Source: SXOA01 sp051004015 | GTDB lineage: Bacteria > Planctomycetota > Planctomycetia > Pirellulales > Pirellulaceae | Assembly (NCBI GenBank): GCA_051004015.1 | Contig: JBPCKT010000157.1 | Location: 153,595-217,594 of the forward strand | Direction: 5' to 3' | Length of the DNA stretch: 64,000 nucleotides | Shown: one piece after another, positions 1 through 7,618 of the stretch | Position numbering within the stretch: position 1 is the stretch's first letter | How the letters are laid out: each line of letters begins with the position of its first letter | The notes under the pieces: model-generated | The model's database searches: none | The model's input: only the letters and a program-made list of their open reading frames with translations | Told to the model about the DNA's origin: nothing | Made by a program: the position numbers and the translations under genes

Positions 1-1
1 A

Positions 2-478
2 TCGGAGGACTTGGCTTTCAACCCGGGCGACGCTGTTTTTCAAGCCGGCGATGAGGGCCGTGCCTTGTACCTTCTCCTGGAGGGAAATGTGGAGATTGAT
101 CTCGACGTGCCGAAGCTCGGCGAACGAGTGTTAGCCCAGCTCGAATCCGGCAGCGTGTTCGGCGAGATGAGCTTCTTTCACCCGGCCCCGCATGCCGCGA
201 CCGCGAGGTGTCTCACCGCCGCGCGGATCATGCGCCTGCCGCGTGCCCAGTTTGATGCATTGGCCGCGGAGAATCCTCATCTGGCCCTTCGCGTCACGAC
301 GAACGCAGCCGAGATCCTCGCCGCCCGGCTCCACCACACCGACGAGTGGATTGCCGAGACGCTGATGCGCCATCGGGAGCATGACATCCGTGAAAACTGG
401 CGCAAGTTTCGCGAGCACCTGATGCCGTCCTTTGGGCAGCCCAAGCCCTTCATTGGGATCGGGACGACGATGTCGTGA
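2..478 (+). CDS. cyclic nucleotide-binding-domain protein, 5' truncated by the window edge
   Basis: The frame is open from base 2, so the gene begins outside the window; a TTG at 11 is a possible but unlikely start because the preceding codons already fit the domain. The visible part has the beta-barrel pattern of a CRP/cNMP-binding domain (FNPGDAVFQAGDEG, then LYLLLEGNVEI, then FGEMSFFHPAPHAATARC). In canonical cNMP pockets an arginine sits in the phosphate-binding cassette after FGE; here that stretch reads APHAAT, so nucleotide binding is doubtful. The last 50 residues are charged and helical with no recognisable DNA-binding motif. It ends 15 nt from the convergent CRTAC1 gene. Role inferred: signal-sensing or scaffold domain. 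Confidence 0.75.
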   Translation, partial: SEDLAFNPGDAVFQAGDEGRALYLLLEGNVEIDLDVPKLGERVLAQLESGSVFGEMSFFHPAPHAATARCLTAARIMRLPRAQFDALAAENPHLALRVTTNAAEILAARLHHTDEWIAETLMRHREHDIRENWRKFREHLMPSFGQPKPFIGIGTTMS

Positions 479-493
479 CAGGCGTCCCGCGCG

Positions 494-2206
494 TCACGGC
501 TGAAGCGTAATCTTCTGATTGGCTTTGACACTCTTCTGAGTGAACGTCCCTTTGCCGTGCGGAAGGATGACTTCCAAGTCCACGCTTTCCAATCCGCCCA
601 GCCCAAAATGAGCAATCGCCGGCTGGGCGGATGCATAGCCATAACCGGCAGCCATGTCGCGGCAGCCGAGGAGCGCGGAGGCGTCGCTGAGTTTTCCCGC
701 GGGATAAATTTTGAGCTTCGCCCCAATGCCCATGCGATTGCCACGCTCGCATTGCAACTGCACTTGCAGCCAGTTGCCGCCTGGCGTCTCGTTATGCAAG
801 AGCAGCGAGCGAGACTCGGGCCACCAATTCGCCAGAAAAAGGTCGAGCCGTCCGTCGTTGTCAAAGTCTCCCGAGGGTCCGGGAGCCATGTAGATGATCT
901 TCTTGTCCCGCACGACCTTGTCGAAGAAGGCCCCGGTTCGCTTGATCGCCAGGTCCTCGGCTGTGGGAAAGTCATTCAGGGCCAGCACGTCTTCGCGGAA
1001 CCGCGGAATTCCGTCACGAATCCCCAGGTGCTTAAAAATCAGCGGACACGGTTTGCCTGCTGTGAATTTGACCAGGCTCACATAGATATCGGGCCAGCCG
1101 TCATTGTCAAAATCCTGGATCTCGACGTGCGGGCCCTTGAGCGGCAGCGGAGTCATGCCGGCGGCGGCGGTGACATCTTCAAAAGTCGGCTTTCCGTCCT
1201 TGATTCCGCGGTGAAGGTAGAGCCGTGTAGGGACCGGCTCCTTCCACGGAGCCTGGAAATGCTGGCCGATCACGATATCGAGCAGTCCGTCCCGATTGAG
1301 GTCCGCCAGGGAGACGCCGCAGATCATATTGTCTCCGCCGGAATCCTTCCAGGCAAAGAATTCGCGTGAACCGGGAGCTTCGCGAAACTTGCCGCTGCCA
1401 TCATTCAAGAACAGGACATTGCCCCCTCCGCTGGACGCGAGAAAGAAGTCAGGCCAGCCGTCGTTGTTGAGATCGCCGGCCGCCACGCCCAGGCCGGGAG
1501 TTCCCGGGGTCAGCCCGGCGGCCTCGGACGAATCCTCAAATTGCAGCTTGCCGCGATTGTGAAACAGCCGTGAGCTTTTGGTTGGAGAACCATTGTATCG
1601 GGGTAAGGGATCTTCTCCGACGAGCAGGTCGAGCAGGCCGTCCCCGTCATAGTCCAGGACCGTGGCGCTGCGGCCGCCGAAGGCGGACGGACAAGCACCG
1701 TTGTCCTTCGAGACATCGGCAAACTTCCCCTGGCCGTCGTTACGAAAGAGCGTGCAGCCGGCCAGCCCCTTCTGCGGCTGTGGCATGCTGGAGACGTACA
1801 GATCGAGGTCGCCGTCGTTGTCGAGATCGGCGAAGAGCGCTCCGCTGGCGCGACACGAGAGGCGGAGCTGCGGCTGATCGTCGAGACGGAACTTTCCTTT
1901 GCCGTCGTTGCGAAAGAACATGTTCGCCTTGCCCCCCTCCTTGTGGAACGTTCCCACATAGAGGTCGATCAGGCCGTCTCCATCAACATCCCCCCAGCCG
2001 GCGGCATGTCCTTGAATGCCGGCAATGCTCGGAAAGAGCCCGGCTGCATCGCCAACGTCCGAAAAGACGAATGGATAACCTCCTTCGCGGCCTACTTTTG
2101 CCTCCGGGCCATCCTGCGCCGGCAATGGTGAATCAACGCACGCTGCCCTCAATAGCCATGCGACTCCAAGAATGCTGATTACAGCGATGGCGCGATGCGA
2201 ACTCAT
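494..2206 (-). CDS. CRTAC1-family secreted FG-GAP/VCBS repeat protein with ASPIC/UnbV C-terminus
   Basis: 570-aa protein. The ATG at 2206 is chosen because it is preceded by GGGAAGGA about 5 nt upstream and starts a signal peptide (MSSHRAIAVISILGVAWLL followed by a cysteine); the upstream frame extension has no such support. About seven calcium-binding loops of the D-x-D-x-D-G-x-x-D type follow (DVDGDGLIDLYVG, DLDNDGDLDLYVS, DYDGDGLLDLLVG, DFDNDGWPDIYVS and others), which is the FG-GAP beta-propeller signature. The final 80 residues (GNWLQVQL, then GIGAKLKIY) match the ASPIC/UnbV domain. Such proteins are exported and abundant in planctomycetes; substrate unknown. It is divergent from the DUF1501 gene at 2332, with 125 nt between starts. 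Confidence 0.88.
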   Translation of the reverse strand: MSSHRAIAVISILGVAWLLRAACVDSPLPAQDGPEAKVGREGGYPFVFSDVGDAAGLFPSIAGIQGHAAGWGDVDGDGLIDLYVGTFHKEGGKANMFFRNDGKGKFRLDDQPQLRLSCRASGALFADLDNDGDLDLYVSSMPQPQKGLAGCTLFRNDGQGKFADVSKDNGACPSAFGGRSATVLDYDGDGLLDLLVGEDPLPRYNGSPTKSSRLFHNRGKLQFEDSSEAAGLTPGTPGLGVAAGDLNNDGWPDFFLASSGGGNVLFLNDGSGKFREAPGSREFFAWKDSGGDNMICGVSLADLNRDGLLDIVIGQHFQAPWKEPVPTRLYLHRGIKDGKPTFEDVTAAAGMTPLPLKGPHVEIQDFDNDGWPDIYVSLVKFTAGKPCPLIFKHLGIRDGIPRFREDVLALNDFPTAEDLAIKRTGAFFDKVVRDKKIIYMAPGPSGDFDNDGRLDLFLANWWPESRSLLLHNETPGGNWLQVQLQCERGNRMGIGAKLKIYPAGKLSDASALLGCRDMAAGYGYASAQPAIAHFGLGGLESVDLEVILPHGKGTFTQKSVKANQKITLQP

Positions 2207-2331
2207 GATATCCTTCCCTCCCACGTCTTTAGATGCTTCCGCCATCCATCTTATTGCAAACAGCCATTGCAATTGTGCCAGCGCGCGTAGCAACTTCAGG
2301 ACTATCGCAGTAAACTCAGCAGAAGTGAACC

Positions 2332-3783
2332 ATGCAAACTTCCCCCGCCATCACGGTCTTAGGCAGCAAACAGCGCACAAGCCGAGGGTTCGCACGGCGG
2401 ACCCTGCTCCAGGCGGGCGGGCTTTCATTACTTGGCGGCGTCACGGCAGGTCAATCGCTTTTTGCGAAAGATGATGCCCCTCTCCGCAGCCATCCTCCTG
2501 CGCGGGCCAAGAGCGTCGTGCTGATTTATTTGCAAGGAGGGCCGCCGACGCAGGACATGTTGGACCTCAAGCCGCATGCGCCGGGCGGCGTGGGGGGCGA
2601 GTTCAGGCCGATTGTCTCGAGCGTGCCAGGAACGCAGGTTTGCGAGCATCTGCCCCTCACCGCGAACTGGATGCACAAGTCGGCCATTGTCCGGAGCGTG
2701 TATCACAACGGCGGCTGCCACAAGAATCTGCCGATGTACACGGGCTATGACGTAAACCTTCCCGATGAGGAGTTCCGCGATAGCGATCCGCCGAGCATGG
2801 GCGCGGTCTGTGCGTACCTCGACCGCGAGCGGCAAAAGGAACTGCCGACGTATGCCTATCTTCCTTGTTCGCTCGGCTGGGGGGAGAACCGCAAGAAGGC
2901 CGGCCCGCACGGCGGCTTTCTGGGGCGGCAGTACGACGCTTTCAGCACTGAATGCACCGCTTTCGTCGATCATCCGCCGGACGACATTTGGAAGCCGCAG
3001 GTCGTTCGTGGCGAGCCCCATCTGACAGACACGAAGCTGCGGGAAGGCATCACGCTGGACCGGCTCGATACCCGCCGCAAGCTGGTGGATCAGTTCGATG
3101 AGCAACTCCGCGACGTAGAGCGGCGCGGGGGGCTCGGTAACCTCCCGGCCCAACGACGGTTGGCGTATGACATCCTCACGTCGCCGCAAGTTCGCGAGGC
3201 TTTCGACATCAGCCGCGAAGAGGACAAGACCCGCGAGCGGTATGGCCGCACGCTGTTCGGCTCGGCCACGCTGCTGGCCCGCCGGCTGGTGGAGCGGGGG
3301 GTGAAGTTCGTCAACGTGAGCTGGGACAATTACTCCAAGCGGTTCGAAGTGAGCAAAGCCGGCTGGGACACGCACGAGCGGAACTTCCCGATGCTCAAGG
3401 AGACGCTGCTTCCCAATTTCGACCAGACCTATTCCGCCTTCATCGCCGACCTCGACGCCCGCGGCCTGCTCGACCAGACGCTCGTCGTGACGATGGGCGA
3501 AATGGGGCGGACCCCCAAAATCAACGCCAACGGCGGACGCGACCACAGGACCTATTGCTACGGCGTGCTGCTGGCCGGTGCGGGGATCAAACAGGGAGCG
3601 GTCTACGGCGCTTCCGACGACCAGGCCGCGTTCATCAAGGACAAGCCGGTGCATATTAAGGATGTCGTCGCCACGATCTATCACATTTTGGGCATCGACC
3701 CAGAAATGGCGGTGCTGGATCGAGCCAAGCGGCCAGTGCCGATCGCTCACGGCGGGCGTCCGATTTTGGAGATTCTGAGCTGA
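2332..3783 (+). CDS. DUF1501-domain protein with Tat-type signal
   Basis: 483 aa. The N-terminus carries a twin-arginine motif (ARRTLLQAGG followed by a short hydrophobic run), as expected for export of a folded protein. DUF1501 proteins adopt an alkaline-phosphatase/sulfatase-like fold; visible landmarks are LIYLQGGPPTQDMLDLKP near residue 65, GWDTHERNF near 345, and GEMGRTPKIN followed by GRDH near 390-405, which place the metal-binding Asp/His residues of the superfamily. The function of DUF1501 is unproven; planctomycete genomes usually pair it with DUF1549/1553 proteins, but here its divergent neighbour is a CRTAC1 protein. A second DUF1501 gene lies at 26886. A perfect 20-bp inverted repeat follows the stop and may act as a transcript end. 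Confidence 0.9.
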   Translation: MQTSPAITVLGSKQRTSRGFARRTLLQAGGLSLLGGVTAGQSLFAKDDAPLRSHPPARAKSVVLIYLQGGPPTQDMLDLKPHAPGGVGGEFRPIVSSVPGTQVCEHLPLTANWMHKSAIVRSVYHNGGCHKNLPMYTGYDVNLPDEEFRDSDPPSMGAVCAYLDRERQKELPTYAYLPCSLGWGENRKKAGPHGGFLGRQYDAFSTECTAFVDHPPDDIWKPQVVRGEPHLTDTKLREGITLDRLDTRRKLVDQFDEQLRDVERRGGLGNLPAQRRLAYDILTSPQVREAFDISREEDKTRERYGRTLFGSATLLARRLVERGVKFVNVSWDNYSKRFEVSKAGWDTHERNFPMLKETLLPNFDQTYSAFIADLDARGLLDQTLVVTMGEMGRTPKINANGGRDHRTYCYGVLLAGAGIKQGAVYGASDDQAAFIKDKPVHIKDVVATIYHILGIDPEMAVLDRAKRPVPIAHGGRPILEILS

Positions 3784-3789
3784 AGCTAA

Positions 3790-3850
3790 GTAGCATGGGA
3801 CTCCAGTCCCGTCCCGAGAAAGGCCGGACGGGACTGGAGTCCCATCCTAC
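3790..3850. repeat. inverted pair of GTAG palindromes (REP/BIME-like)
   Basis: Arms 3795-3814 and 3826-3845 are perfect 20-bp inverted repeats around an 11-nt loop. Each arm is itself palindromic (GGGACTCCAGTCCC). The left copy is preceded by GTAG and the right copy ends in CTAC, so this is two REP-like units head to head. It lies 6 nt after the DUF1501 stop and could also terminate transcription. Confidence 0.85.
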
Positions 3851-3861
3851 GGAATACCTCG

Positions 3862-4731
3862 ATGTCTGCGAGAAACTCTAACAACCCGCTGCAAAGCCTC
3901 GACCAGTCGGAGGACTTCGTCGCCGAGCGCTACGCGCAGCCGGGGACGAAAGGCAAAGACGACTATCGCAACTACGACCGTCCCGGCCGCGACAGCGTCT
4001 GCGAATTCTATCGCCTGAACCATCTCCACCAGACCTACGACTTCGTGCTGGAGAAAAAGCGGAAGTACCTCGCGCTCGAGCAGCGGGAAATGACGGTCCG
4101 GGAGGCAATGGACTTTCTGAACACGCTCGTCGATGACTCCGACCCGGACACCGATCTGTCGCAGAAAGAACACCTGCTGCAAACGGCGGAGGCCATCCGG
4201 GCGGACGGCCACAACGATTGGTTCGTCCTCACCGGCCTGATCCACGACCTGGGAAAAATCCTCTGCCTCTTTGGCGAGCTGCAATGGGCCGTCGTCGGCG
4301 ACACCTTCCCCGTCGGCTGTGCCTTCAGCAGCCGCATCGTCTATCCCGAGTTTCTGGACGAGAATCCCGATCGGCAGGATCCGCGCCTCAGCACACAGCT
4401 TGGAGTTTATGAACAAGGCTGCGGTCTACGGAATGTGCATCTTTCCTGGGGGCACGACGAATACCTCTACCACGTTGTCACCCAGGCCGGCTGCTCCCTC
4501 CCCGAGCCGGCCCTCGCCATGATCCGCTACCACTCCTGCTATCCCTGGCACCGCGAGGAGGAATACAGCTACCTCCTCGACGACCATGACCGCCAGATGC
4601 TCCCCTGGGTCCGCAAATTCAACCCCTACGACCTCTACTCCAAAAGTCCCACCCGCCCCAACTGGCCCCAGCTTGAGCCGTACTATATGGCGCTGATTGA
4701 GAAGTACCTGCCGGGAAAATTGCGGTGGTAA
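3862..4731 (+). CDS. myo-inositol oxygenase (MIOX) family protein
   Basis: 289 aa, close to the length of animal and fungal MIOX. MIOX is a di-iron enzyme that cleaves myo-inositol to D-glucuronate. All six expected iron ligands can be placed: His104 (KEHLLQTAE), His128 and Asp129 (LIHDLGK), His198 (WGHDEY), His224 (RYHSCYPWH) and Asp257 (FNPYDLYSKS). The N-terminal YRNYDRPGRDSVCEFYR segment is also family-typical. No signal peptide, so cytoplasmic. No inositol transporter or uronate isomerase lies beside it; a 2-keto-3-deoxygluconate-type kinase, which would act downstream of glucuronate, lies 10 kb away at 14481. Function is inferred from ligand conservation. Confidence 0.92.
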   Translation: MSARNSNNPLQSLDQSEDFVAERYAQPGTKGKDDYRNYDRPGRDSVCEFYRLNHLHQTYDFVLEKKRKYLALEQREMTVREAMDFLNTLVDDSDPDTDLSQKEHLLQTAEAIRADGHNDWFVLTGLIHDLGKILCLFGELQWAVVGDTFPVGCAFSSRIVYPEFLDENPDRQDPRLSTQLGVYEQGCGLRNVHLSWGHDEYLYHVVTQAGCSLPEPALAMIRYHSCYPWHREEEYSYLLDDHDRQMLPWVRKFNPYDLYSKSPTRPNWPQLEPYYMALIEKYLPGKLRW

Positions 4732-4732
4732 T

Positions 4733-4757
4733 GTAGTCCGCTGACTCCGTGAGCGGA
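4733..4757 (+). repeat. GTAG-palindrome (REP-like)
   Basis: GTAG at 4733-4736 is followed by TCCGCT and AGCGGA arms around CCGT, one base 3' of the myo-inositol oxygenase stop. It matches the unit at 7226-7250 apart from one arm mismatch. Confidence 0.7.
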
Positions 4758-4802
4758 CATGCCGGCACTCAGAGTGTGAGGTGAGTTAACGATTGTTTGC
4801 CG

Positions 4803-5231
4803 ATGTCCATAATCTTAAATACTCCCCAAAATGCAGGGTTGGTTCGATATCTGCAAGCGCGAACAGACCTTCTCCTCACGAAACCAAGTCTTCAGTCACC
4901 GGCGCCTGGCGACGTAGATGGAGTTCACCCCGATATCGTCGTGCGTCTTTGGAATGAGCTTGGCTCCAAGCTTGCAGAGAATTGCCGCTGGGTGTTTCTG
5001 GGAACTCCGATCTTGGTTCGATGGGACACCGGTATCGTGTTCGCATTCGGGATTGGCACGGTCTATTGCCTTCGGTTGCCGCCTTCGGCATACAGTGAAG
5101 CAATTCAATCCGGCTACAAGTGTGTCGTACACGATTTGGATCTCACGACAATTGGAGCGGAATGGGTTTTTGGGAAATACACGGATGCGGAGGATCGTTG
5201 GTGCTCAACTGCATTTGACTTTGCTGGATGA
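4803..5231 (+). CDS. hypothetical protein
   Basis: 142 aa from the ATG at 4803; a TTG six bases earlier is an alternative start. I do not recognise the family. The protein is soluble, with no signal peptide or membrane segment, and is rich in aromatic residues (WVFLGTPILVRWDTGIVFAFG near residue 68, EWVFGKYTDAEDRWC near the end), which suggests a small globular mixed alpha/beta domain. Its base composition is visibly less GC-rich than its neighbours, with many A/T-ending codons, which could mean recent acquisition. It lies alone between two REP-like palindromes and faces the slipin gene. I am fairly sure it is coding because of its amino-acid balance; no role can be assigned. Confidence 0.6.
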   Translation: MSIILNTPQNAGLVRYLQARTDLLLTKPSLQSPAPGDVDGVHPDIVVRLWNELGSKLAENCRWVFLGTPILVRWDTGIVFAFGIGTVYCLRLPPSAYSEAIQSGYKCVVHDLDLTTIGAEWVFGKYTDAEDRWCSTAFDFAG

Positions 5232-5286
5232 AGCTCTTCGACCACAGCCCCTGATCCGATTGCTCGAACCAGGGGCTCAGTTGCTT

Positions 5287-5311
5287 CCCGCACACGGAGT
5301 GTACGGGCTAC
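5287..5311 (-). repeat. CTAC-ended palindrome (REP-like)
   Basis: CCCGCACAC and GTGTACGGG arms around GGA, followed by CTAC; almost identical to 8607-8631. It sits between the convergent ends of the hypothetical gene and the slipin gene. Confidence 0.75.
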
Positions 5312-5313
5312 TT

Positions 5314-6420
5314 TCACAGCAGGTTGACGACGCGGTCGGCCAGACCCTTCTCGCCGAGCACCACGCTCAGCTTGCCGCTGATGACGACCTTTTCCAGGAC
5401 CTCCAGCTCCCGGAGGCGCATGAGGGTCGGGTTGTCGGCCAGCAGCTTGGCGGTGTTGGCCTGGCTGCGCATGGCGGCCGTTTCCTCGCGGCGGACAATC
5501 AGGTTCGCCTCGGCCGCCTTCTTGGCCTCGGTGACCTTGTTCATCAGGTCCTTCATTTCGCCCGGCAGAATCACGTCGCGGATTCCGACCGAAACGATCT
5601 CAAGACCCAGCTCGCCAGCCCGGCGGCGGACCGCCTGCTCGATCTCCTGGGCCACCGCGTCCTTGTCGGCCAGGAAGGCATCGAGCTCGCGGACGCCGAT
5701 TACGGCCCGCAGGGCCATCTGCGTTTCACGGTAGAGCGCCTGGCGAACGTCGTCGGTCGCACAGACCGCCTTCTTGGCGTCCACGATGCGGTACGTCGCC
5801 AGCGCGTTCATCCGCAGCGTCACCTTGTCGGCAGTCATCAATTCCTGGCCGCTCACGTCCGCAGTCGTTTCCCGCAGGTCGAGCTCGACGACCCGTGCGT
5901 CAACGAGACCCTTCCAGAACGCGTACTGGCTCGGCGGCAGGACGTCGACAAAATCGCCATCGACGAAAAGCGCGCCGACGCAGTGGCGGGCGACATTGCA
6001 GATGTCGAGCGCGAGGCTCGCCTGCGCCGACCGCATGATCACCTTAGCGTCCTTGTGCTCGAACCGCACGCGCCGCGCGTCGACAATCTCGATCTGAACG
6101 TCGCGCCGGCCGGTCCAGTAGGCGAACAGGCCCTTCGGCAGAATGTGGCTGAAGCGGCCGTCCACCCAGACCAGTCCGCGCTCGTAGTCCTTGAGGTCCA
6201 GGACGATAGCGCGGCCCGTCAGAGCGCCGGACTTCACGATTTCATCGAGCTGCTCGTGAACGAGCCACGGCGCGCGCTGCGACACAACTTCCACCCGGAC
6301 CTTACCGAACGGGTCGAAGAGCCAGTGCGCGCCGGAGCGGAGCAGGCCCTTGAACTCGCCGTCGCGGAAGTACAGGCCCATCTCGTGGGTGCGGATCTTG
6401 ATTCGCTGGAACAGGAACAT
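5314..6420 (-). CDS. slipin-type SPFH/Band 7 membrane protein
   Basis: 368 aa starting at the ATG at 6420 (GTGAGG about 7 nt upstream). The N-terminus (MFLFQRIKIRTHEMGLYFRDGEF) lacks a clear long transmembrane helix, unlike stomatin; a short hydrophobic stretch GLLRSGAHWLFDPFG leads into the SPFH fold. Family landmarks are DLRETTADVSGQELMTADKV, TLRMNALATYRIVDAKKAV, and the coiled helix VTEAKKAAEANLIVRREETA near residues 290-310. Slipins form oligomeric membrane scaffolds; targets here are unknown and no NfeD-type protease partner is adjacent. The gene runs toward a REP-like palindrome that directly abuts its stop codon. Confidence 0.85.
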   Translation of the reverse strand: MFLFQRIKIRTHEMGLYFRDGEFKGLLRSGAHWLFDPFGKVRVEVVSQRAPWLVHEQLDEIVKSGALTGRAIVLDLKDYERGLVWVDGRFSHILPKGLFAYWTGRRDVQIEIVDARRVRFEHKDAKVIMRSAQASLALDICNVARHCVGALFVDGDFVDVLPPSQYAFWKGLVDARVVELDLRETTADVSGQELMTADKVTLRMNALATYRIVDAKKAVCATDDVRQALYRETQMALRAVIGVRELDAFLADKDAVAQEIEQAVRRRAGELGLEIVSVGIRDVILPGEMKDLMNKVTEAKKAAEANLIVRREETAAMRSQANTAKLLADNPTLMRLRELEVLEKVVISGKLSVVLGEKGLADRVVNLL

Positions 6421-6802
6421 GACAATCGCCTCACTCTTGCCAACTGGGATGCGGTTGGCTCGCGGTAATTGCAGGAGACGCCGTTGGAAGGCGGAACGTT
6501 CGCGGATCACACGGAAAAATGCGGAAGTGCGCTTTGAGCAGACTTCGCCGACACTTTGACTTGCCTGGCTGGCGAGCGTGCGGCTGGTCGAAACCAAACG
6601 CGTTACTCGCGAGCGCCGGCACATCAAATGGTGGCGGCGGTTGTAAGCGGGATGTGCGCCTTTCAAGGCATGTTTCTCGTGCTGCTGCCGCCCATCGTGA
6701 ACAAGTCACAAACGACGACAGCCGATCCATCGAACGCCCGCCTCCCTCGGGCCTCTTGGTGGGCGCTTTCGCGCCCGGGGAGCAGGTTTTCAACGCCTGC
6801 GT
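6421..6802. other. intergenic stretch between slipin gene and tRNA array
   Basis: No convincing ORF. It must hold the slipin promoter and the 3' trailer of the tRNA array. On the minus strand a GGGCGC-GAAA-GCGCCC hairpin lies at 6761-6776, about 27 nt past the last tRNA, without a U-tract. Confidence 0.5.
6761..6776 (-). terminator. possible hairpin end of tRNA array transcript
   Basis: Six-base-pair GC stem with a GAAA tetraloop on the minus strand, downstream of the last tRNA gene. No T-run follows, so it is only a candidate processing or termination structure. Confidence 0.3.
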
Positions 6803-6873
6803 TGGTGGTACGGGAGTCGAACCCGCAACATCCAGGTTAGTAGCCTGGTGCTCTGCCATTGAGCTAACCGCGC
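6803..6873 (-). tRNA. atypical tRNA with anticodon ACU (degenerate acceptor stem)
   Basis: Last gene of the array. D-arm (GCTC/GAGC), anticodon stem CCAGG/CCTGG and T-arm (GCGGG, TTCGACT, CCCGT) are intact, but the acceptor strands GCGCGGT and ACCACCA pair at only 4 of 7 positions. The loop CTACTAA gives anticodon ACU, which would read serine AGU codons, yet there is no long variable arm as serine tRNAs require. Probably decaying or repurposed. Confidence 0.55.
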
Positions 6874-6980
6874 AATTTGCCGCCTTCGTTAGAACCCATG
6901 TCCGGAACGCACCGGGAGAGACTCGAAAATCGAGTCCCGGCGCGCCGCTGGCCTGGTGACAAACATCGCTTGCTTTTACA

Positions 6981-7052
6981 AGACGCCGGTGGGAGTCGAA
7001 CCCACTTCGGGCTGCTTTGCAGGCAGCCGCCGTGCCGTCTGGCTCCAGCGTC
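6981..7052 (-). tRNA. tRNA-Cys(GCA)
   Basis: Acceptor GACGCTG/CGGCGTC fully paired, anticodon stem GCTGC/GCAGC, loop CTGCAAA with anticodon GCA, T-loop TTCGACT, discriminator U73 as expected for tRNA-Cys. No encoded CCA. Confidence 0.92.
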
Positions 7053-7064
7053 ATTTTTCTTCAG

Positions 7065-7137
7065 CGTCCTCGCCAGGAATCGAACCTGGTCTACGACCAT
7101 CGCAGGGTCGCGTGCGGATCCGGCACACTCCAAGGAC
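7065..7137 (-). tRNA. tRNA-Arg(GCG)
   Basis: Acceptor GTCCTTG/CGAGGAC paired, anticodon stem CGACC/GGTCG, loop CTGCGAT with anticodon GCG, T-arm CCAGG/CCTGG. Bacteria normally read CGC and CGU with inosine-modified ACG, so G34 here is unusual. No encoded CCA. Confidence 0.8.
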
Positions 7138-7143
7138 AAGCAG

Positions 7144-7217
7144 AGCCGAAGACTGGATTCGCACCAGCATGAACCGGCTTACGAAGCCGGCGCCTTTCTG
7201 TGTCGAGCCACATCGGC
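7144..7217 (-). tRNA. tRNA-Thr(CGT), atypical T-loop
   Basis: Acceptor GCCGATG/CTTCGGC has one U-U mismatch; anticodon stem CCGGC/GCCGG, loop TTCGTAA, anticodon CGU. The T-loop reads TGCGAAT, so position 55 (normally pseudouridine) is G. Confidence 0.75.
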
Positions 7218-7225
7218 AAAACATG

Positions 7226-7250
7226 TCCGCTCACGGAGTGAGCGGACTAC
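7226..7250 (-). repeat. CTAC-ended palindrome (REP-like) inside tRNA array
   Basis: TCCGCTCAC and GTGAGCGGA arms around GGA, followed by CTAC, in the spacer between the Thr(CGT) and Trp(CCA) genes. Confidence 0.8.
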
Positions 7251-7255
7251 ACGAG

Positions 7256-7325
7256 CACGAGCGCGAGGATTCGGACCCCGTGAACCAGTTTTGGAGGCTG
7301 GCGGCTCTCCCAGGAGCACACTCGT
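7256..7325 (-). tRNA. tRNA-Trp(CCA)
   Basis: Acceptor ACGAGTG/CGCTCGT pairs over all seven positions and G73 is the expected Trp discriminator. The loop CTCCAAA gives CCA. The closing pair of the anticodon stem (CCAGC/ACTGG) is a C-A mismatch and the D-arm is short (CTC-6-GAG), so this copy is non-standard. Confidence 0.78.
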
Positions 7326-7342
7326 GTGTTGTTTCCAACAGG

Positions 7343-7417
7343 GGTATCCGATGGGAGTCGAACCCATGCCTCCTGGTTCACAGCCAGGCGTGCAGCGACC
7401 GCTACACCACGGAAACC
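7343..7417 (-). tRNA. tRNA-His(GTG)
   Basis: Carries the histidine hallmark: an extra G(-1) opposite C73. Acceptor GTTTCCG/CGGATAC has one mismatch; anticodon stem CCTGG/CCAGG, loop CTGTGAA, T-loop TTCGACT. Confidence 0.92.
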
Positions 7418-7430
7418 ATGTGAGTTGCAG

Positions 7431-7502
7431 CAGCTCAACCAGGAGTCGAACCCGGACCTCCTCGTTCGAAGCGAGGAATGATTTCCGTTTCACCATTGAG
7501 CT
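7431..7502 (-). tRNA. tRNA-Arg(TCG)
   Basis: Acceptor AGCTCAA/TTGAGCT perfectly paired, anticodon stem CCTCG/CGAGG, loop CTTCGAA, anticodon UCG, T-loop TTCGACT, G73. Confidence 0.88.
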
Positions 7503-7525
7503 GAAGTGTGGAAATTACAACTAAG

Positions 7526-7610
7526 CCGAGGGCATGGGATTTCAACCCACATGACGTTAGTCGCGCGGTTTAGCAAACCGGCCCGGCGAAGCGTATCCGG
7601 CTACCCCCCA
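7526..7610 (-). tRNA. tRNA-Ser(GCT)
   Basis: Class II tRNA with a variable arm (GAC-TAAC-GTC). Loop TTGCTAA gives anticodon GCU; G73 fits serine. The T-loop reads TTGAAAT instead of TTCRA and the acceptor stem contains G-U pairs and one G-G mismatch. Confidence 0.8.
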
Positions 7611-7618
7611 ATATTCAG

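Noticed and set aside
4918..6468. 516-codon ORF opposite the slipin gene
   Set aside because: Shadow frame; the minus-strand SPFH motifs are clear.
7143..7523. Plus-strand ORFs across the tRNA array
   Set aside because: They translate the complement of tRNA genes and have no ribosome-binding sites or motifs.
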